Assembly (NCBI GenBank): GCA_044464225.1
Contig: JBIQLN010000007.1
Location: forward strand, 84,806-148,805
DNA length: 64,000 nucleotides
Source: 66-474 sp044464225
GTDB lineage: Bacteria > Pseudomonadota > Gammaproteobacteria > Xanthomonadales > Rhodanobacteraceae
Direction of reading: 5' to 3'
Part shown: one piece after another, positions 7,656-16,692 of the stretch
Position numbering within the stretch: the stretch's first letter is position 1
How the letters are laid out: the number at the start of each line of letters is the position of its first letter
Translations under genes and position numbers: made by a program
The notes under the pieces: model-generated
The model's database searches: none
Seen by the model: only the letters and a program-made list of their open reading frames with translations
Told to the model about the DNA's origin: nothing

Positions 7656-8920
7656 GGCGTCACCGCCTCGGGTTCGACGGTCTGCGCGGCCGGCACCGCG
7701 GGCACGGTGATGGTGGCGGCCACGCCTTCCGGCGCATTGGCGACCACCGACAGCGTGGCGCGCTCGCCGTAGATCAGGCGCAGGCGTTCGCGCACGTTCT
7801 TCAGGCCGATGCCGGTGCCGCCGCCCGCCACGCCGAAGCCGAGTCCGTCGTCGGCGACGGTGACCGCGACGCGGTCGTCGTCACGGCGCGCGAGCAGCCA
7901 CACCGTGCCGCCGCCGGGCTTGGGTTCCAGGCCGTGCTTGATCGCGTTCTCGACCAGCGTCTGCAGCATCATCGACGGCATCTGGATCGCGCGCAGTGCG
8001 TCCGGTACGTCCACTTCCAGCGCCAGCCGCGGTCCCATGCGGATGCGCAGGATCTCGAGGTAGGCGCGGGTGCGTTCCAGTTCGTCGCCCAGCGTGGAGA
8101 TCGCGCCGTCCGTGCTGGGCAGCGAATGCCGCAGGTACTGGATCAGGTGCCCGAGCATGCGGTCGGCCTGCTGCGGTTCGCTGCGCGTCAGCACCTGCGC
8201 GTTGGCCAGGGTGTTGTAGAGGAAGTGCGGCTCGATCTGCGCGTGCAGGAGGTTGAGGCGCGCGACCGAGAGTTCCTTTTCCGTCGCGGTCTGCTCGGCG
8301 GCGCGTTGTTCGTTGCGGCGGCGCTCGGCAATCCGTCGCGCGATCGCGCGGGTGATCGCCTCGGCATTCTCGAAGTTGGTGCCGTCGTCGACCCGGAACC
8401 AGTCGGCCCACGCGCCGGCTTCGGGCTCGCAGATCAGGGTGACGCTGCCGGTGCCGTCGCCGGGCGTGATGGTGGCGGTTACCTGGTTGCGCAGGCTGCC
8501 GAACCAGTTGGCCGGATTCAGGCGCGCGAAGCGGCTTTGGCCGTACACGTACGGCCGCCCGACCTTGGCGCGCAGTTGCAGGCTGTCGCGCGCGCTTTCG
8601 ATTTCCTGGCTGCGCGGCAGCTCGCGGACGGCTGCGTCGAGCATGTCGAAAGCCTCGCCGGCCTCGAACGGAATCTCGATCTGCCGCCGCTGGCGGCTGC
8701 GCAGCGTGCCCTCGTCGACGCGGCCTGCGATCAGGCGTACCCGGCGCACGTGCGACACCGCACCGGCGATGACCAGCGCACCGAGGATGAACGCCACCAG
8801 CATGAACGGTCCGGAGACGCCACCGATGCCGATCGTGTTGGACAGGACGATCAACAGCGCGATGAACAGCAGCACCCAGGCGATGGCGATGCGCAGGACG
8901 AAGAACATGCCTTTGAACAT
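7652..8920 (-). CDS. LytS/YehU-like sensor histidine kinase
   Basis: A 422-residue inner-membrane kinase of the His_kinase (PF06580) class. Two membrane helices lie at about residues 7-30 and 37-56, with almost no periplasmic loop. A cytoplasmic segment follows, then the phospho-acceptor motif QIEPHFLYN (H232) and the ATPase domain with N box LVENAIKHG (N325), DDGLGFG and GTGIGLKNVRERL. It should phosphorylate the adjacent LytTR regulator. ATG 8920 was chosen because the translation before it is basic and repetitive, and gggagcagcccgcc precedes it as a ribosome site. The short sensing domain suggests detection of a membrane-associated cue. Confidence 0.9.
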   Translation of the reverse strand: MFKGMFFVLRIAIAWVLLFIALLIVLSNTIGIGGVSGPFMLVAFILGALVIAGAVSHVRRVRLIAGRVDEGTLRSRQRRQIEIPFEAGEAFDMLDAAVRELPRSQEIESARDSLQLRAKVGRPYVYGQSRFARLNPANWFGSLRNQVTATITPGDGTGSVTLICEPEAGAWADWFRVDDGTNFENAEAITRAIARRIAERRRNEQRAAEQTATEKELSVARLNLLHAQIEPHFLYNTLANAQVLTRSEPQQADRMLGHLIQYLRHSLPSTDGAISTLGDELERTRAYLEILRIRMGPRLALEVDVPDALRAIQMPSMMLQTLVENAIKHGLEPKPGGGTVWLLARRDDDRVAVTVADDGLGFGVAGGGTGIGLKNVRERLRLIYGERATLSVVANAPEGVAATITVPAVPAAQTVEPEAVTP

Positions 8921-9120
8921 GGCGGGCTGCTCCCGAGGCGTTGGTCGGAAGCATAGCCTCCTGCCGTGGCGGCGGAAGGGGCATGCGACGGAGGCGCCGG
9001 CCAGCGGCGCGAAAGGCGGAAATCGCGGAGTGAATGGCGCGGATGGCCGGTCGCCAACCTGCGCGTGAACCCGGCCCATGGGACTATGATGGTCGGGTCC
9101 TGCGAGCGAGGGCTGCCCAC

Positions 9121-10029
9121 ATGAGAACGGATGCCGATGTCTTCTGGCCCGCGCTGCCGTATGACGCGTGGAAGGACACCTACACAACATTGCACCTGTG
9201 GTCGCAGGTGGTGGGCAAGGTCGCGCTGGCGCTTGCCGCGCCGCTCAACCACTCGTGGGCCGTGGCGTTGCGGGTCACGCCACGAGGCCTGACCACGCGG
9301 CCGCTGCCGCATGGCGAGCGCAGCTTCACGATCCAGTTCGATTTCATCGATCATCAATTGCTGATCCGCACGTCGGACGGCGTGACGCGCACGCTGGAAC
9401 TGAAGCCGCGCAGCGTCGCCGATTTCTATCGCGCGTTGCTGGACACGCTGGACGACATGGGTTTGCCGGTGAGGATCCGGCCGACTTCGACTGAATTGCC
9501 GCAGCCGATCCGGCTGGATCGCGACACGGAGCACCACAGCTACGACCGCGAATACGTCGACCGCCTGCGTCGCATCCTGGTGCAGGTCGATCGCGTGTTC
9601 ACCGACTCGCAGTGTGCGTTCGTCGGCAAGTGCAGTCCGGTGAATTTCTTCTGGGGCAGTTTCGACCTGGCGGTGACGCGGTTCTCGGGTCGACGTGCGC
9701 CGCCGCGCCAGGGTCCGGAATTCGAGCGCGATGCGTATTCGCACGAGGTGATCAGCCACGGTTTCTGGCCGGGCAGCGGGCCCGTGCTGGAACCGGCGTT
9801 TTACGCGTACGCGGTGCCGGAGCCGGCCGGATTGAAGGAAGCGCAAGTGCAACCGGATGCCGCGTATTACCACCGCGAACTCAACGAGTTCATCCTGCCG
9901 TACGAAGCGGTGCGGCGGGCCGATTCGCCCGACGACGCGATCCGCGCCTTCATCGACAGCACCTACGCACGCGCGGCGGATCTCGCGCACTGGGACCGCG
10001 GAGCGCTGGATCGCGTGGCGGCGGCTTGA
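9121..10029 (+). CDS. DUF5996 family protein
   Basis: A 302-residue soluble protein that matches the DUF5996 family. Visible signatures are WPALPYDAWKDTYTTLHLWSQ near the start, FDFIDHQLLI, PVNFFWGSFDLAVTRFSGR in the middle and HGFWPG, EPAFYAYAVPEP and EFILPYE toward the end. The family has no known biochemical role. ATG 9121 was selected over an upstream in-frame ATG because conserved sequence starts here. A TATGAT hexamer at 9085-9090 could be the -10 box of its promoter, though no good -35 is seen. It is divergent from the two-component operon. Confidence 0.8.
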   Translation: MRTDADVFWPALPYDAWKDTYTTLHLWSQVVGKVALALAAPLNHSWAVALRVTPRGLTTRPLPHGERSFTIQFDFIDHQLLIRTSDGVTRTLELKPRSVADFYRALLDTLDDMGLPVRIRPTSTELPQPIRLDRDTEHHSYDREYVDRLRRILVQVDRVFTDSQCAFVGKCSPVNFFWGSFDLAVTRFSGRRAPPRQGPEFERDAYSHEVISHGFWPGSGPVLEPAFYAYAVPEPAGLKEAQVQPDAAYYHRELNEFILPYEAVRRADSPDDAIRAFIDSTYARAADLAHWDRGALDRVAAA

Positions 10030-10078
10030 GCGTGCCATCGATGGCGCCGGATTCCGGCGTGCGCCGGAACGGCGGATT

Positions 10079-10212
10079 TGTAGATTGAGTTGAGCCCGGG
10101 CTTTTGCCCGGGCGAAGCCCAACGTTGGCGAACGATTGTTGAGCTTCGCGGAAAGCGCTCAGACAGCATCGAGGTCAGTATGTTGGGCTTCGCGAAAAGC
10201 GCTCAGCCCAAC
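10079..10212. repeat. Cluster of intergenic palindromic repeats
   Basis: The space 10030-10248 is filled with inverted repeats. After the 15-nt motif shared with 6388-6402 comes GCCCGGGC-TTTT-GCCCGGGC (about 10095-10114). Next is a partial copy GTTGAGCTTCGCGGAAAGCGCTCAG (about 10139-10162). Last comes an intact hairpin GTTGGGCT (10182-10189) paired with AGCCCAAC (10205-10212). The wording TTGGGCTTCGC...GCTCAGCCCAAC resembles REP-like intergenic repeats seen widely in proteobacteria. It may also end transcription between the two convergent flanking genes. Confidence 0.65.
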
Positions 10213-10248
10213 CTGCACGACGGCCGGGACGACGCGCAAACGCCATGC

Positions 10249-10743
<495 letters not shown>

Positions 10744-10928
10744 GGTTCCTGTCCTCGTCCTGGGTGGCGGGTGAAAGCCGTGGCTGCGCTTCATTCTGGC
10801 GCGCCCATGGCGACGACGAACGAAGGCGGGCGGAATCGACAATGCCGATCCCGGTCATCCGCGTGCCTGCGGCCGGCAACCCGGGCGGCGCGAGGGCGTA
10901 GAGTAGCCATTCGTTGCCGGAGTCGCGG

Positions 10929-11635
10929 ATGCGCAACCTCGATTTCTCTTCCTGGCACGCGCTGCTGTCCACGCTGGTGGGACTGGCCGCGATCACCCTG
11001 ATCGGCGTGGGTCTGCGGCTGCTGGTGATGCAGTCGCTGCAGCAGCGGCGCGAGCGCCAGAACCGGCAGATCAACGAGCGGCTGCGCACGCTGATCGCGG
11101 CCTACAAGACGCTGGGGGATCGTTCACCGGCAACCTCATGGTCGACCCCACGCATCTGCGCGACCTGCGGCGCCGCGACGCGGGCGTTCCGGACGCCACG
11201 GAAGCGGACGCCGCGGAGCCTGACCTGCCGTCCGCCGATCAAACCGCGGGCAGCCACCGGGCGCGGCGCATCCGCGACGCGGTGGAAGCCGCGTTGTCGG
11301 ACATCATCCTGTTGGGCACCGAGGACCAGGTGCGGCTGGCGGCACGGGCCGCGGCGGAACTGGCCGCGGGCCGACCCGTGCATACGCACGAACTGGTGGT
11401 TTCGCTGCGCGACTTCATCCGCAAGGCGCTGGATCTCGCCCCGGTTCCCGCGGACGTCGAAGTACCCCGGCAAGGCCCGGTGCGCACGCAGGGTTCGCGT
11501 GGCAAGGGCGAAGGCGGCGGCAAGGGTGAAGCGCGGGGCGGGCGCGGTGGCGGCGGCATGGGCGCCGGGATGGGCGTGGGGATGGGCATGGGGCCGGGCA
11601 CCCACGGCCTGGACGACGACGATCCGCATCATTGA
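10929..11635 (+). pseudogene. Membrane-anchored protein with Gly/Met-rich tail, interrupted by a -1 frameshift
   Basis: ATG 10929 opens a frame encoding one membrane helix (ALLSTLVGLAAITLIGVGLR) and a coiled basic segment (QQRRERQNRQINERLRTLI). The matching continuation, from GSFTGNLMVDPTHLRDLRRR through ALSDIILLGTEDQVRLAARAA to a Gly/Met-rich tail (MGAGMGVGMGMGPG), lies in another frame to 11635. The switch falls in a G5 run at 11114-11118. One extra G would restore a single 235-residue protein, which reads smoothly across the join. The family appears to be an uncharacterised single-pass membrane protein. The defect may be a sequencing error, a recent mutation or, least likely, programmed frameshifting. 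Confidence 0.7.
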
Positions 11636-11773
11636 CGGCTTCCGCTTTCCGCGTTCGCGAGCATCGAGGTTCACGCGAAGTCATTCCCCGTGCGCCCAAT
11701 GGCGGGCGCGTCGCTTCCTTCGTGCGGACCGCGCTAACCTTCCCGGTCGGCATTGCCACATGGAGTGGACGGA

Positions 11774-12715
11774 ATGAATACACGCGCGCTGGGCTCTTCG
11801 GGTCTGCAGGTTTCTGAGGTCGGACTGGGCTGCAACAATTTCGGCGGACGGCTGGACGAGGCGGGCACGCGCGCGGTGGTGCACGCCGCGCTGGATGCCG
11901 GCATCAATTTCTTCGACACCGCCGATTCGTACGGCGACAAGGGCGGGTCGGAAACGCTGCTCGGGAAGATCCTCGGCACGCGCCGCCGGGACGTGATCCT
12001 GGCCACCAAGTTCGCCTCGCCGATGCGCGAGGGGGCGCGCCGCGACGCGTCGCGGCGCTACATCATGCAGGCGGTCGAGGCCAGCCTTGCGCGGCTGCGG
12101 ACCGACTGGATCGACGTGTACTACCTGCACTGGCCCGATCCGCTGACGCCGATGGAGGAAACCCTGCGCGCGCTGGACGATCTGGTCCGCGCCGGCAAGG
12201 TGCGCTACATCGGTTCGTGCAATCTCGCGGCATGGCAGGTGGTGGAGGCGGAGTGGATCGCACGCGAACTGAACCTCAACCGTTTCATCTGTGCGCAGAA
12301 CGAATTCAGCCTCGTCGAGCGTGAGCCGGAGAAGGAGCTGCTGCCGGCGCTGCGCGCGTACGGCCTGGGCCTGGTCCCGTATTTCCCGCTGGCCAGCGGC
12401 CTGCTCACCGGCAAGTACCAACGCGACTCGGCGCTGCCCGCGGATTCGCGTTTTGCCCACGCGAAATTCAGCGGATTGGGCAACCGCTATCTCACCGAGG
12501 CCAACTGGAACCGCGTGGAAAAACTGCGCGCATGGTGCGCGAAGCACGGTTGCTCGCTGCTGCAACTGGCGTTCGCGTGGCTGCTCGCGCACGAGTGCGT
12601 CGCCAGCGTGATCGCCGGCGCCACCCGGCCCGAACAGGTCGCGCAGAACGCGCAGGCCGCGGCATGGCGTCTGGATGACGAGGCACTGGATTCGCTGCAG
12701 CAAGCGCTGGCGTAA
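11774..12715 (+). CDS. Aldo/keto reductase
   Basis: A 313-residue NADPH-dependent oxidoreductase of the aldo/keto reductase superfamily, an (alpha/beta)8 barrel. Catalytic tetrad positions are visible: Asp and Tyr in FFDTADSYG, Lys in ATKFASP and His in YYLHWPD. The conserved QNEFSLVERE and cofactor segment IAGATRPEQVAQNAQA are also present. The sequence is closest in style to the YhdN/Tas group that reduces aldehydes and ketones, but the physiological substrate is unknown. ATG 11774 follows tggacgga and begins MNTRALGSSGLQVS, the standard family opening. Confidence 0.92.
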   Translation: MNTRALGSSGLQVSEVGLGCNNFGGRLDEAGTRAVVHAALDAGINFFDTADSYGDKGGSETLLGKILGTRRRDVILATKFASPMREGARRDASRRYIMQAVEASLARLRTDWIDVYYLHWPDPLTPMEETLRALDDLVRAGKVRYIGSCNLAAWQVVEAEWIARELNLNRFICAQNEFSLVEREPEKELLPALRAYGLGLVPYFPLASGLLTGKYQRDSALPADSRFAHAKFSGLGNRYLTEANWNRVEKLRAWCAKHGCSLLQLAFAWLLAHECVASVIAGATRPEQVAQNAQAAAWRLDDEALDSLQQALA

Positions 12716-12774
12716 GACCGCGGCCGATCCCGCGGGCGGATGCGGTGCCGACTGCGCTCCGTCATACTTCGCCG

Positions 12775-14565
12775 ATGCCGTCGATCCGTCCGCTGTCCCC
12801 TGAACTCGTCAACCAGATCGCCGCGGGCGAAGTCATCGAACGCCCGGCATCGGTGGTGAAGGAACTGGCCGAAAACAGCCTGGATGCGGGTGCGCGCCGC
12901 GTCGACATCGAGGTCGAGCAGGGCGGCATGCGCTTGATTCGGGTGCGCGACGACGGCGGCGGGATCGCGCCGGACGAATTGCCTTTGGCGCTGGCACCGC
13001 ACGCGACCAGCAAGATCGCGACGTTCGACGATCTCACGCGCGTTGCCAGCATGGGTTTCCGCGGCGAGGCCCTGGCGTCGATCGCGTCGGTGTCGCGGAT
13101 GAGCGTCACCTCGCGCCGCGCGAACGATGGCCACGGCACCCGCCTCGATGCGTTCGGGGGCGCCGCCCCGCAACCCGCCGCGCATCCGGCCGGCACCACC
13201 ATCGAAGTGCGCGATTTGTTCCATGCGGTGCCGGCGCGCCGCAAGTTCCTGCGTGCCGAGCGCACCGAATTCGGACATATCGACGAACTGGTCCGCTCGC
13301 TCGCCCTGGCCCGGCCCGAAGTGGAATTCCGATTGATCCACAATGGCAAGCCGGTGCGGATGCTGAAGCCGGCAGGGGACGAATCGGCGCGACTGCAGCG
13401 CGCGGGCGAGTTGCTGGGCGACACCTTCGCGCAAAATTGCCTGCGCATCGAACACGCGGCCGCCGGCCTGCGGCTGGAAGGGTGGATCGGCTTGCCGACG
13501 GCTTCGCGCGCACAAGCCGACCAGCAGTATTTCCATGTCAACGGGCGGCTGGTGCGCGATCGCAGCGTCGCGCATGCGGTGCGGCAGGCCTACGAGGACG
13601 TGCTGTACCACGGTCGGCATCCGGCGTTCGTGCTGTTTCTGGAGCTCGATCCCGCCGCGGTGGACGTCAACGTGCACCCGGCCAAGCGCGAAGTACGCTT
13701 TCGCGATGCGCGCCTGGTGCACGATTTCCTGTTCCATGCGTTGCACGAGGCGGTCGCGCAAACGCGGGCGGGGGAACAGGTTGCCATGGCGACACCCGCG
13801 CAAGGCCATGCATTCGCACCGGCGCGAACCGGTGGTGCATCGCTCGCGTACGCCGTGCCGCCGCGGCAATTCGGACTGGGCGTGCGTGAAGCGCATGCCG
13901 ATCCTTACGCCGTGCTGCTCGGCCGGGGCGAAGCCACGCCCGTTGCACGTGCGCCCTTGCCGGAAACCGAAGCGGGCGAAGCGCCGCCGCTCGGCTACGC
14001 GCTGGCGCAGCTTGCCGGCATCTACATTCTCGCGGAGAACGCGCAGGGATTGGTGCTGGTGGACATGCACGCCGCGCACGAGCGGGTCACGTACGAAAAG
14101 CTGAAAGCCTCGCGCGATTCCAATCAGGTGCGCGCGCAGCAACTGTTGGTGCCCGAGATCATCGCGGTCAGCGAGCGCGAGGCCGCGGCTGCCGAAGAAC
14201 ATGCGGATACGCTCGCGGCGTGCGGCCTGGAACTCGATCGCAGCGGACCGCGGCAAGTGACCGCGCGGAGGATCCCCGCGCTGCTGGACGGCGCCGACGT
14301 GGCACAACTCGCGCGCGACGTGCTGGGCGAACTGGCCGAGCACGGCAGTTCGCGCCGGCTGGAGGAATTGCAGAACGAATTGCTGTCGACGATGGCCTGC
14401 CACGGTTCGGTGCGCGCGCATCGCCGCCTGACGATTCCCGAAATGAACGCACTGCTGCGCGAGATGGAAGCCACCGAAAGGTCCGGGCAATGCAATCATG
14501 GGCGGCCGACCTGGACGCAACTCTCGATCGCGGAACTGGACAAGTTGTTTTTGCGCGGGCGATAG
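12775..14565 (+). CDS. mutL: DNA mismatch repair protein MutL, endonuclease type
   Basis: A 596-residue MutL that couples MutS mismatch recognition to strand incision. The N-terminal GHKL ATPase has ELAENSLDAGA, RDDGGGI and MGFRGEALASI. The C-terminal domain carries DMHAAHERVTYE beginning at residue 430, a variant of the DQHA(X)2E(X)4E nicking site. The accompanying ACHGSVRA and QCNHGRPTW motifs complete the metal site. This implies the protein nicks DNA itself, as in species without MutH. Start ATG 12775 gives the usual MPSIRPLSPELVNQIAAGEV. An upstream in-frame GTG at 12745 would only add unconserved residues. Confidence 0.96.
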   Translation: MPSIRPLSPELVNQIAAGEVIERPASVVKELAENSLDAGARRVDIEVEQGGMRLIRVRDDGGGIAPDELPLALAPHATSKIATFDDLTRVASMGFRGEALASIASVSRMSVTSRRANDGHGTRLDAFGGAAPQPAAHPAGTTIEVRDLFHAVPARRKFLRAERTEFGHIDELVRSLALARPEVEFRLIHNGKPVRMLKPAGDESARLQRAGELLGDTFAQNCLRIEHAAAGLRLEGWIGLPTASRAQADQQYFHVNGRLVRDRSVAHAVRQAYEDVLYHGRHPAFVLFLELDPAAVDVNVHPAKREVRFRDARLVHDFLFHALHEAVAQTRAGEQVAMATPAQGHAFAPARTGGASLAYAVPPRQFGLGVREAHADPYAVLLGRGEATPVARAPLPETEAGEAPPLGYALAQLAGIYILAENAQGLVLVDMHAAHERVTYEKLKASRDSNQVRAQQLLVPEIIAVSEREAAAAEEHADTLAACGLELDRSGPRQVTARRIPALLDGADVAQLARDVLGELAEHGSSRRLEELQNELLSTMACHGSVRAHRRLTIPEMNALLREMEATERSGQCNHGRPTWTQLSIAELDKLFLRGR

Positions 14566-14578
14566 CGGATTTCCTTTC

Positions 14579-14600
14579 GTCATTCCGGCGGAAGCCGGAC
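14579..14600. repeat. Short palindromic intergenic repeat
   Basis: The sequence after mutL reads gtcattccggcggaagccgg, with CCGGC (14585-14589) and GCCGG (14594-14598) pairing around a GGAA loop. It resembles the common GTCATTCCxGCxxAxGCxGG repeat found between genes in many proteobacteria. The frame of the next gene stays open across it, but that translation is not conserved. Confidence 0.5.
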
Positions 14601-14734
14601 TGCGAAGGCAGGATGCCGAAGCGAACATCGGCGCAGCCGATGGCCCGGAAGGGCGGGTGCCACGGATGCCGAGTCGCCCGAAGGGCGAGCCGCAGGATGC
14701 GGCGAGTATTCCCGATGACGAGCAAGATCAACAG

Positions 14735-15586
14735 ATGCTGGATGCAACGGTGGACATCGACAACACGTACCAACAGGAAATCGAGCGCTGGCATGCCGGG
14801 CGCATTGCGCGATTGACCGCGCCGGACGGTTGGTTGAGCCTGGTCGGCCTGGAATGGCTGAAACCCGGGGCGAACCGGATCGGCAGTGCCGGCGACAACG
14901 ACATCGTGCTGGCGAAAGCGCCGGGACACCTGGGCACGATCGAATGGACCGACGACAATGCATTGTCGATCGCGCTCGATGCGACGGATGGCGTGACCAT
15001 CGATGGCGCGGCACAAACCCGCGCGGTGCTGCTGGACGACGGCCACGCCAGACCCACGACCGTCGCGTTCGGCTCGATGAATTTCATTGCGGTGGATCGC
15101 GGTGGCCGCAAGGGGCTGCGGGTGCGCGACAGCGAGGCCGTGACGCGAACGCATTTTCAGGGCATCGAACGTTTTCCGGTTGACCGCGACTGGCGCATCG
15201 TCGCGGACTGGGTTTCCTTGGACCCGCCGTTCCAGCTGGCCACCGGCACCGTGATCGGCACCATCGAGAATTATCCGGCGCCGGGAAAGGCGGTTTTCGA
15301 GCGCGAAGGGCGGCGGTTCGAGTTGTATCCGGTGATTGAAGTGCCGGGCGACACGCAACTGTTCCTGATCTTCGCCGATGCCACATCGGGCAAGGAAACG
15401 TACGGCGCGGCGCGCTTCCTGTACGCCGACATGCCGCGTGACGGCAGGATCGTGCTGGATTTCAACAAGGCCTACAACCCGCCGTGCGCGTTCACGCCCT
15501 ACGCGACGTGCCCGCTGGCGCCCCCGGAAAACCGGCTGGACCTGCGGGTGACCGCGGGCGAACTCAAATACGCCAAAAAGCCTTAG
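14735..15586 (+). CDS. DUF1684 domain protein
   Basis: A 283-residue soluble protein of the DUF1684 family. Signatures seen are YQQEIERWHAGRIARLTAPDGWL and LVGLEWLKPGANRIGS near the start, and the C-terminal FADATSGKETYGAARFLYAD with DFNKAYNPPCAFTPYATCPLAP. The latter is the most conserved block and holds two cysteines. The function of the family is unknown. The open frame extends upstream into a repeat, but ATG 14735 is the first Met before the conserved region. No signal peptide is visible from this start. Confidence 0.85.
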   Translation: MLDATVDIDNTYQQEIERWHAGRIARLTAPDGWLSLVGLEWLKPGANRIGSAGDNDIVLAKAPGHLGTIEWTDDNALSIALDATDGVTIDGAAQTRAVLLDDGHARPTTVAFGSMNFIAVDRGGRKGLRVRDSEAVTRTHFQGIERFPVDRDWRIVADWVSLDPPFQLATGTVIGTIENYPAPGKAVFEREGRRFELYPVIEVPGDTQLFLIFADATSGKETYGAARFLYADMPRDGRIVLDFNKAYNPPCAFTPYATCPLAPPENRLDLRVTAGELKYAKKP

Positions 15587-15698
15587 TATTCGGGAACCTT
15601 TCAGGGTGGGGACGACTCAAAGCTCGGTCATCGAGAGCAGGCGTCGTAGAGATGGTGCGGGCCGCGGGCGCGCGAACGGATAGCGGATCGGGAACCGG

Positions 15699-16412
15699 AT
15701 GAACAGGGTCGTCATCGTGATGGTGCTGGTTGCGGGCGCGTTGTGGCCGCTGGGTCGCGCGCACGCGCAATCGCCGAAATCCTCGGCCGCACCCGCCGCG
15801 AATCGCGCGGAACTTTCCTATGCGCTCGGCTACGAGGCCGGGCTCGATCTTGGCCGGCGCGACCTCGACGTGGATATCAGCACCGTGCTGCGCGGGGTGC
15901 AGGACGGTTTCTCGCGCAAGAAGCCCGAGTATTCGCCCCAGGTGATGCAGCAGGTCATCCAGGCCATGCAGCGCAAGATGGTGGCCGAGGCGCGCGCCGC
16001 CTACGAAAAACTCGCGACCGCGAACTTGAAGAAGGCGCATGCATTCTTCGCCGACAATGGCAAGAAGCAGGGCGTGGTCACCTTGCCGTCCGGCGTGCAG
16101 TACAAGGTCCTCGGCGGCGGCAAGGGCGACAAGAGCCCGACGCTCGACAGCGAAGTCACGCTGCAATACCGCGGCGAATTCCTGGACGGCACCGTGTTCG
16201 ACAACACCGAGGATCGCGGCAAGCCGGTGGTGTTTCCGGTGAACCAGATGATTCCCGGCTGGCGCGAAATCATCACCCGCATGCACGTCGGGGATCACTG
16301 GGAGGTATTCATTCCCCCGGATCAGGCTTACGGCATCCGCGGTTCGCCGCCGCGCATCGGTCCGAACGAAGCGCTGGTGTTCGACATCCATCTCCTGGAC
16401 GTCAAGCCGTAG
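15699..16412 (+). CDS. FKBP-type peptidyl-prolyl cis-trans isomerase (Mip/FkpA-like), exported
   Basis: A 237-residue periplasmic or outer-surface proline isomerase that helps fold exported proteins. A signal peptide (MNRVVIVMVLVAGALWPLG...AHA) is followed by the FKBP N-terminal dimerisation region (about 35-110, ELSYALGYEAGLDLG, then a long helix). The C-terminal FKBP domain contains SGVQYKVLGGGKG, DGTVFDNT, MIPGWREIITRMHVGD, IPPDQAYGIRG and ALVFDIHLLDV. These include the aromatic residues of the FK506-binding pocket. The length and layout match Mip and FkpA. It starts at ATG 15699 after ggaaccgg. Confidence 0.93.
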   Translation: MNRVVIVMVLVAGALWPLGRAHAQSPKSSAAPAANRAELSYALGYEAGLDLGRRDLDVDISTVLRGVQDGFSRKKPEYSPQVMQQVIQAMQRKMVAEARAAYEKLATANLKKAHAFFADNGKKQGVVTLPSGVQYKVLGGGKGDKSPTLDSEVTLQYRGEFLDGTVFDNTEDRGKPVVFPVNQMIPGWREIITRMHVGDHWEVFIPPDQAYGIRGSPPRIGPNEALVFDIHLLDVKP

Positions 16413-16524
16413 CAGGTTTGCCCGGCCACCGGCCGCGAGGTTGTCGCACGGCTTGCGCTCGCCTTCACCGCGTCTGCGCTACGCTTGTCGGGTGCCGAAT
16501 CAATGCCCTCCCCCCGAACAGACG

Positions 16525-16692
16525 ATGCCGTCCACGCCCTGCGTGGGGGTGTGCCGGATGGATGCGGACGGGCTGTGCATCGGCTGCCGGCGCACGCTGG
16601 GAGAAATCGCCGCCTGGGGCACGATGACCCAGGATGATCGGCAACGCTGGATGCGCGAGGTGCAGCCATTGCGGCGGCCGCCGCAGCCATGA
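16525..16692 (+). CDS. DUF1289 family small Cys-rich protein
   Basis: A 55-residue protein starting MPSTPCVGVCRMDADGLCIGC, the four-cysteine signature of DUF1289, followed by RRTLGEIAAWGTMTQDDRQRWM. The cysteines probably bind a metal ion. ATG 16525 gives the usual family start, although upstream in-frame GTG codons exist. Its stop overlaps the next ATG (ATGA), so it is coupled to the Nudix gene. Confidence 0.85.
   Translation: MPSTPCVGVCRMDADGLCIGCRRTLGEIAAWGTMTQDDRQRWMREVQPLRRPPQP

Noticed and set aside
8851..10122. A 423-codon open frame on the minus strand over the DUF5996 gene
   Set aside because: Arg/His-rich antisense translation. The plus-strand gene has conserved sequence.
11114..11118. 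Programmed -1 frameshifting in the G5 run
   Set aside because: No slippery heptamer of the usual X-XXY-YYZ type and no clear downstream pseudoknot were seen. A missing base explains it more simply, and the same pattern recurs at 26641.
12487..14628. A 713-codon open frame on the minus strand over mutL
   Set aside because: Antisense to a fully motif-supported mutL. No ribosome site or domain was seen.
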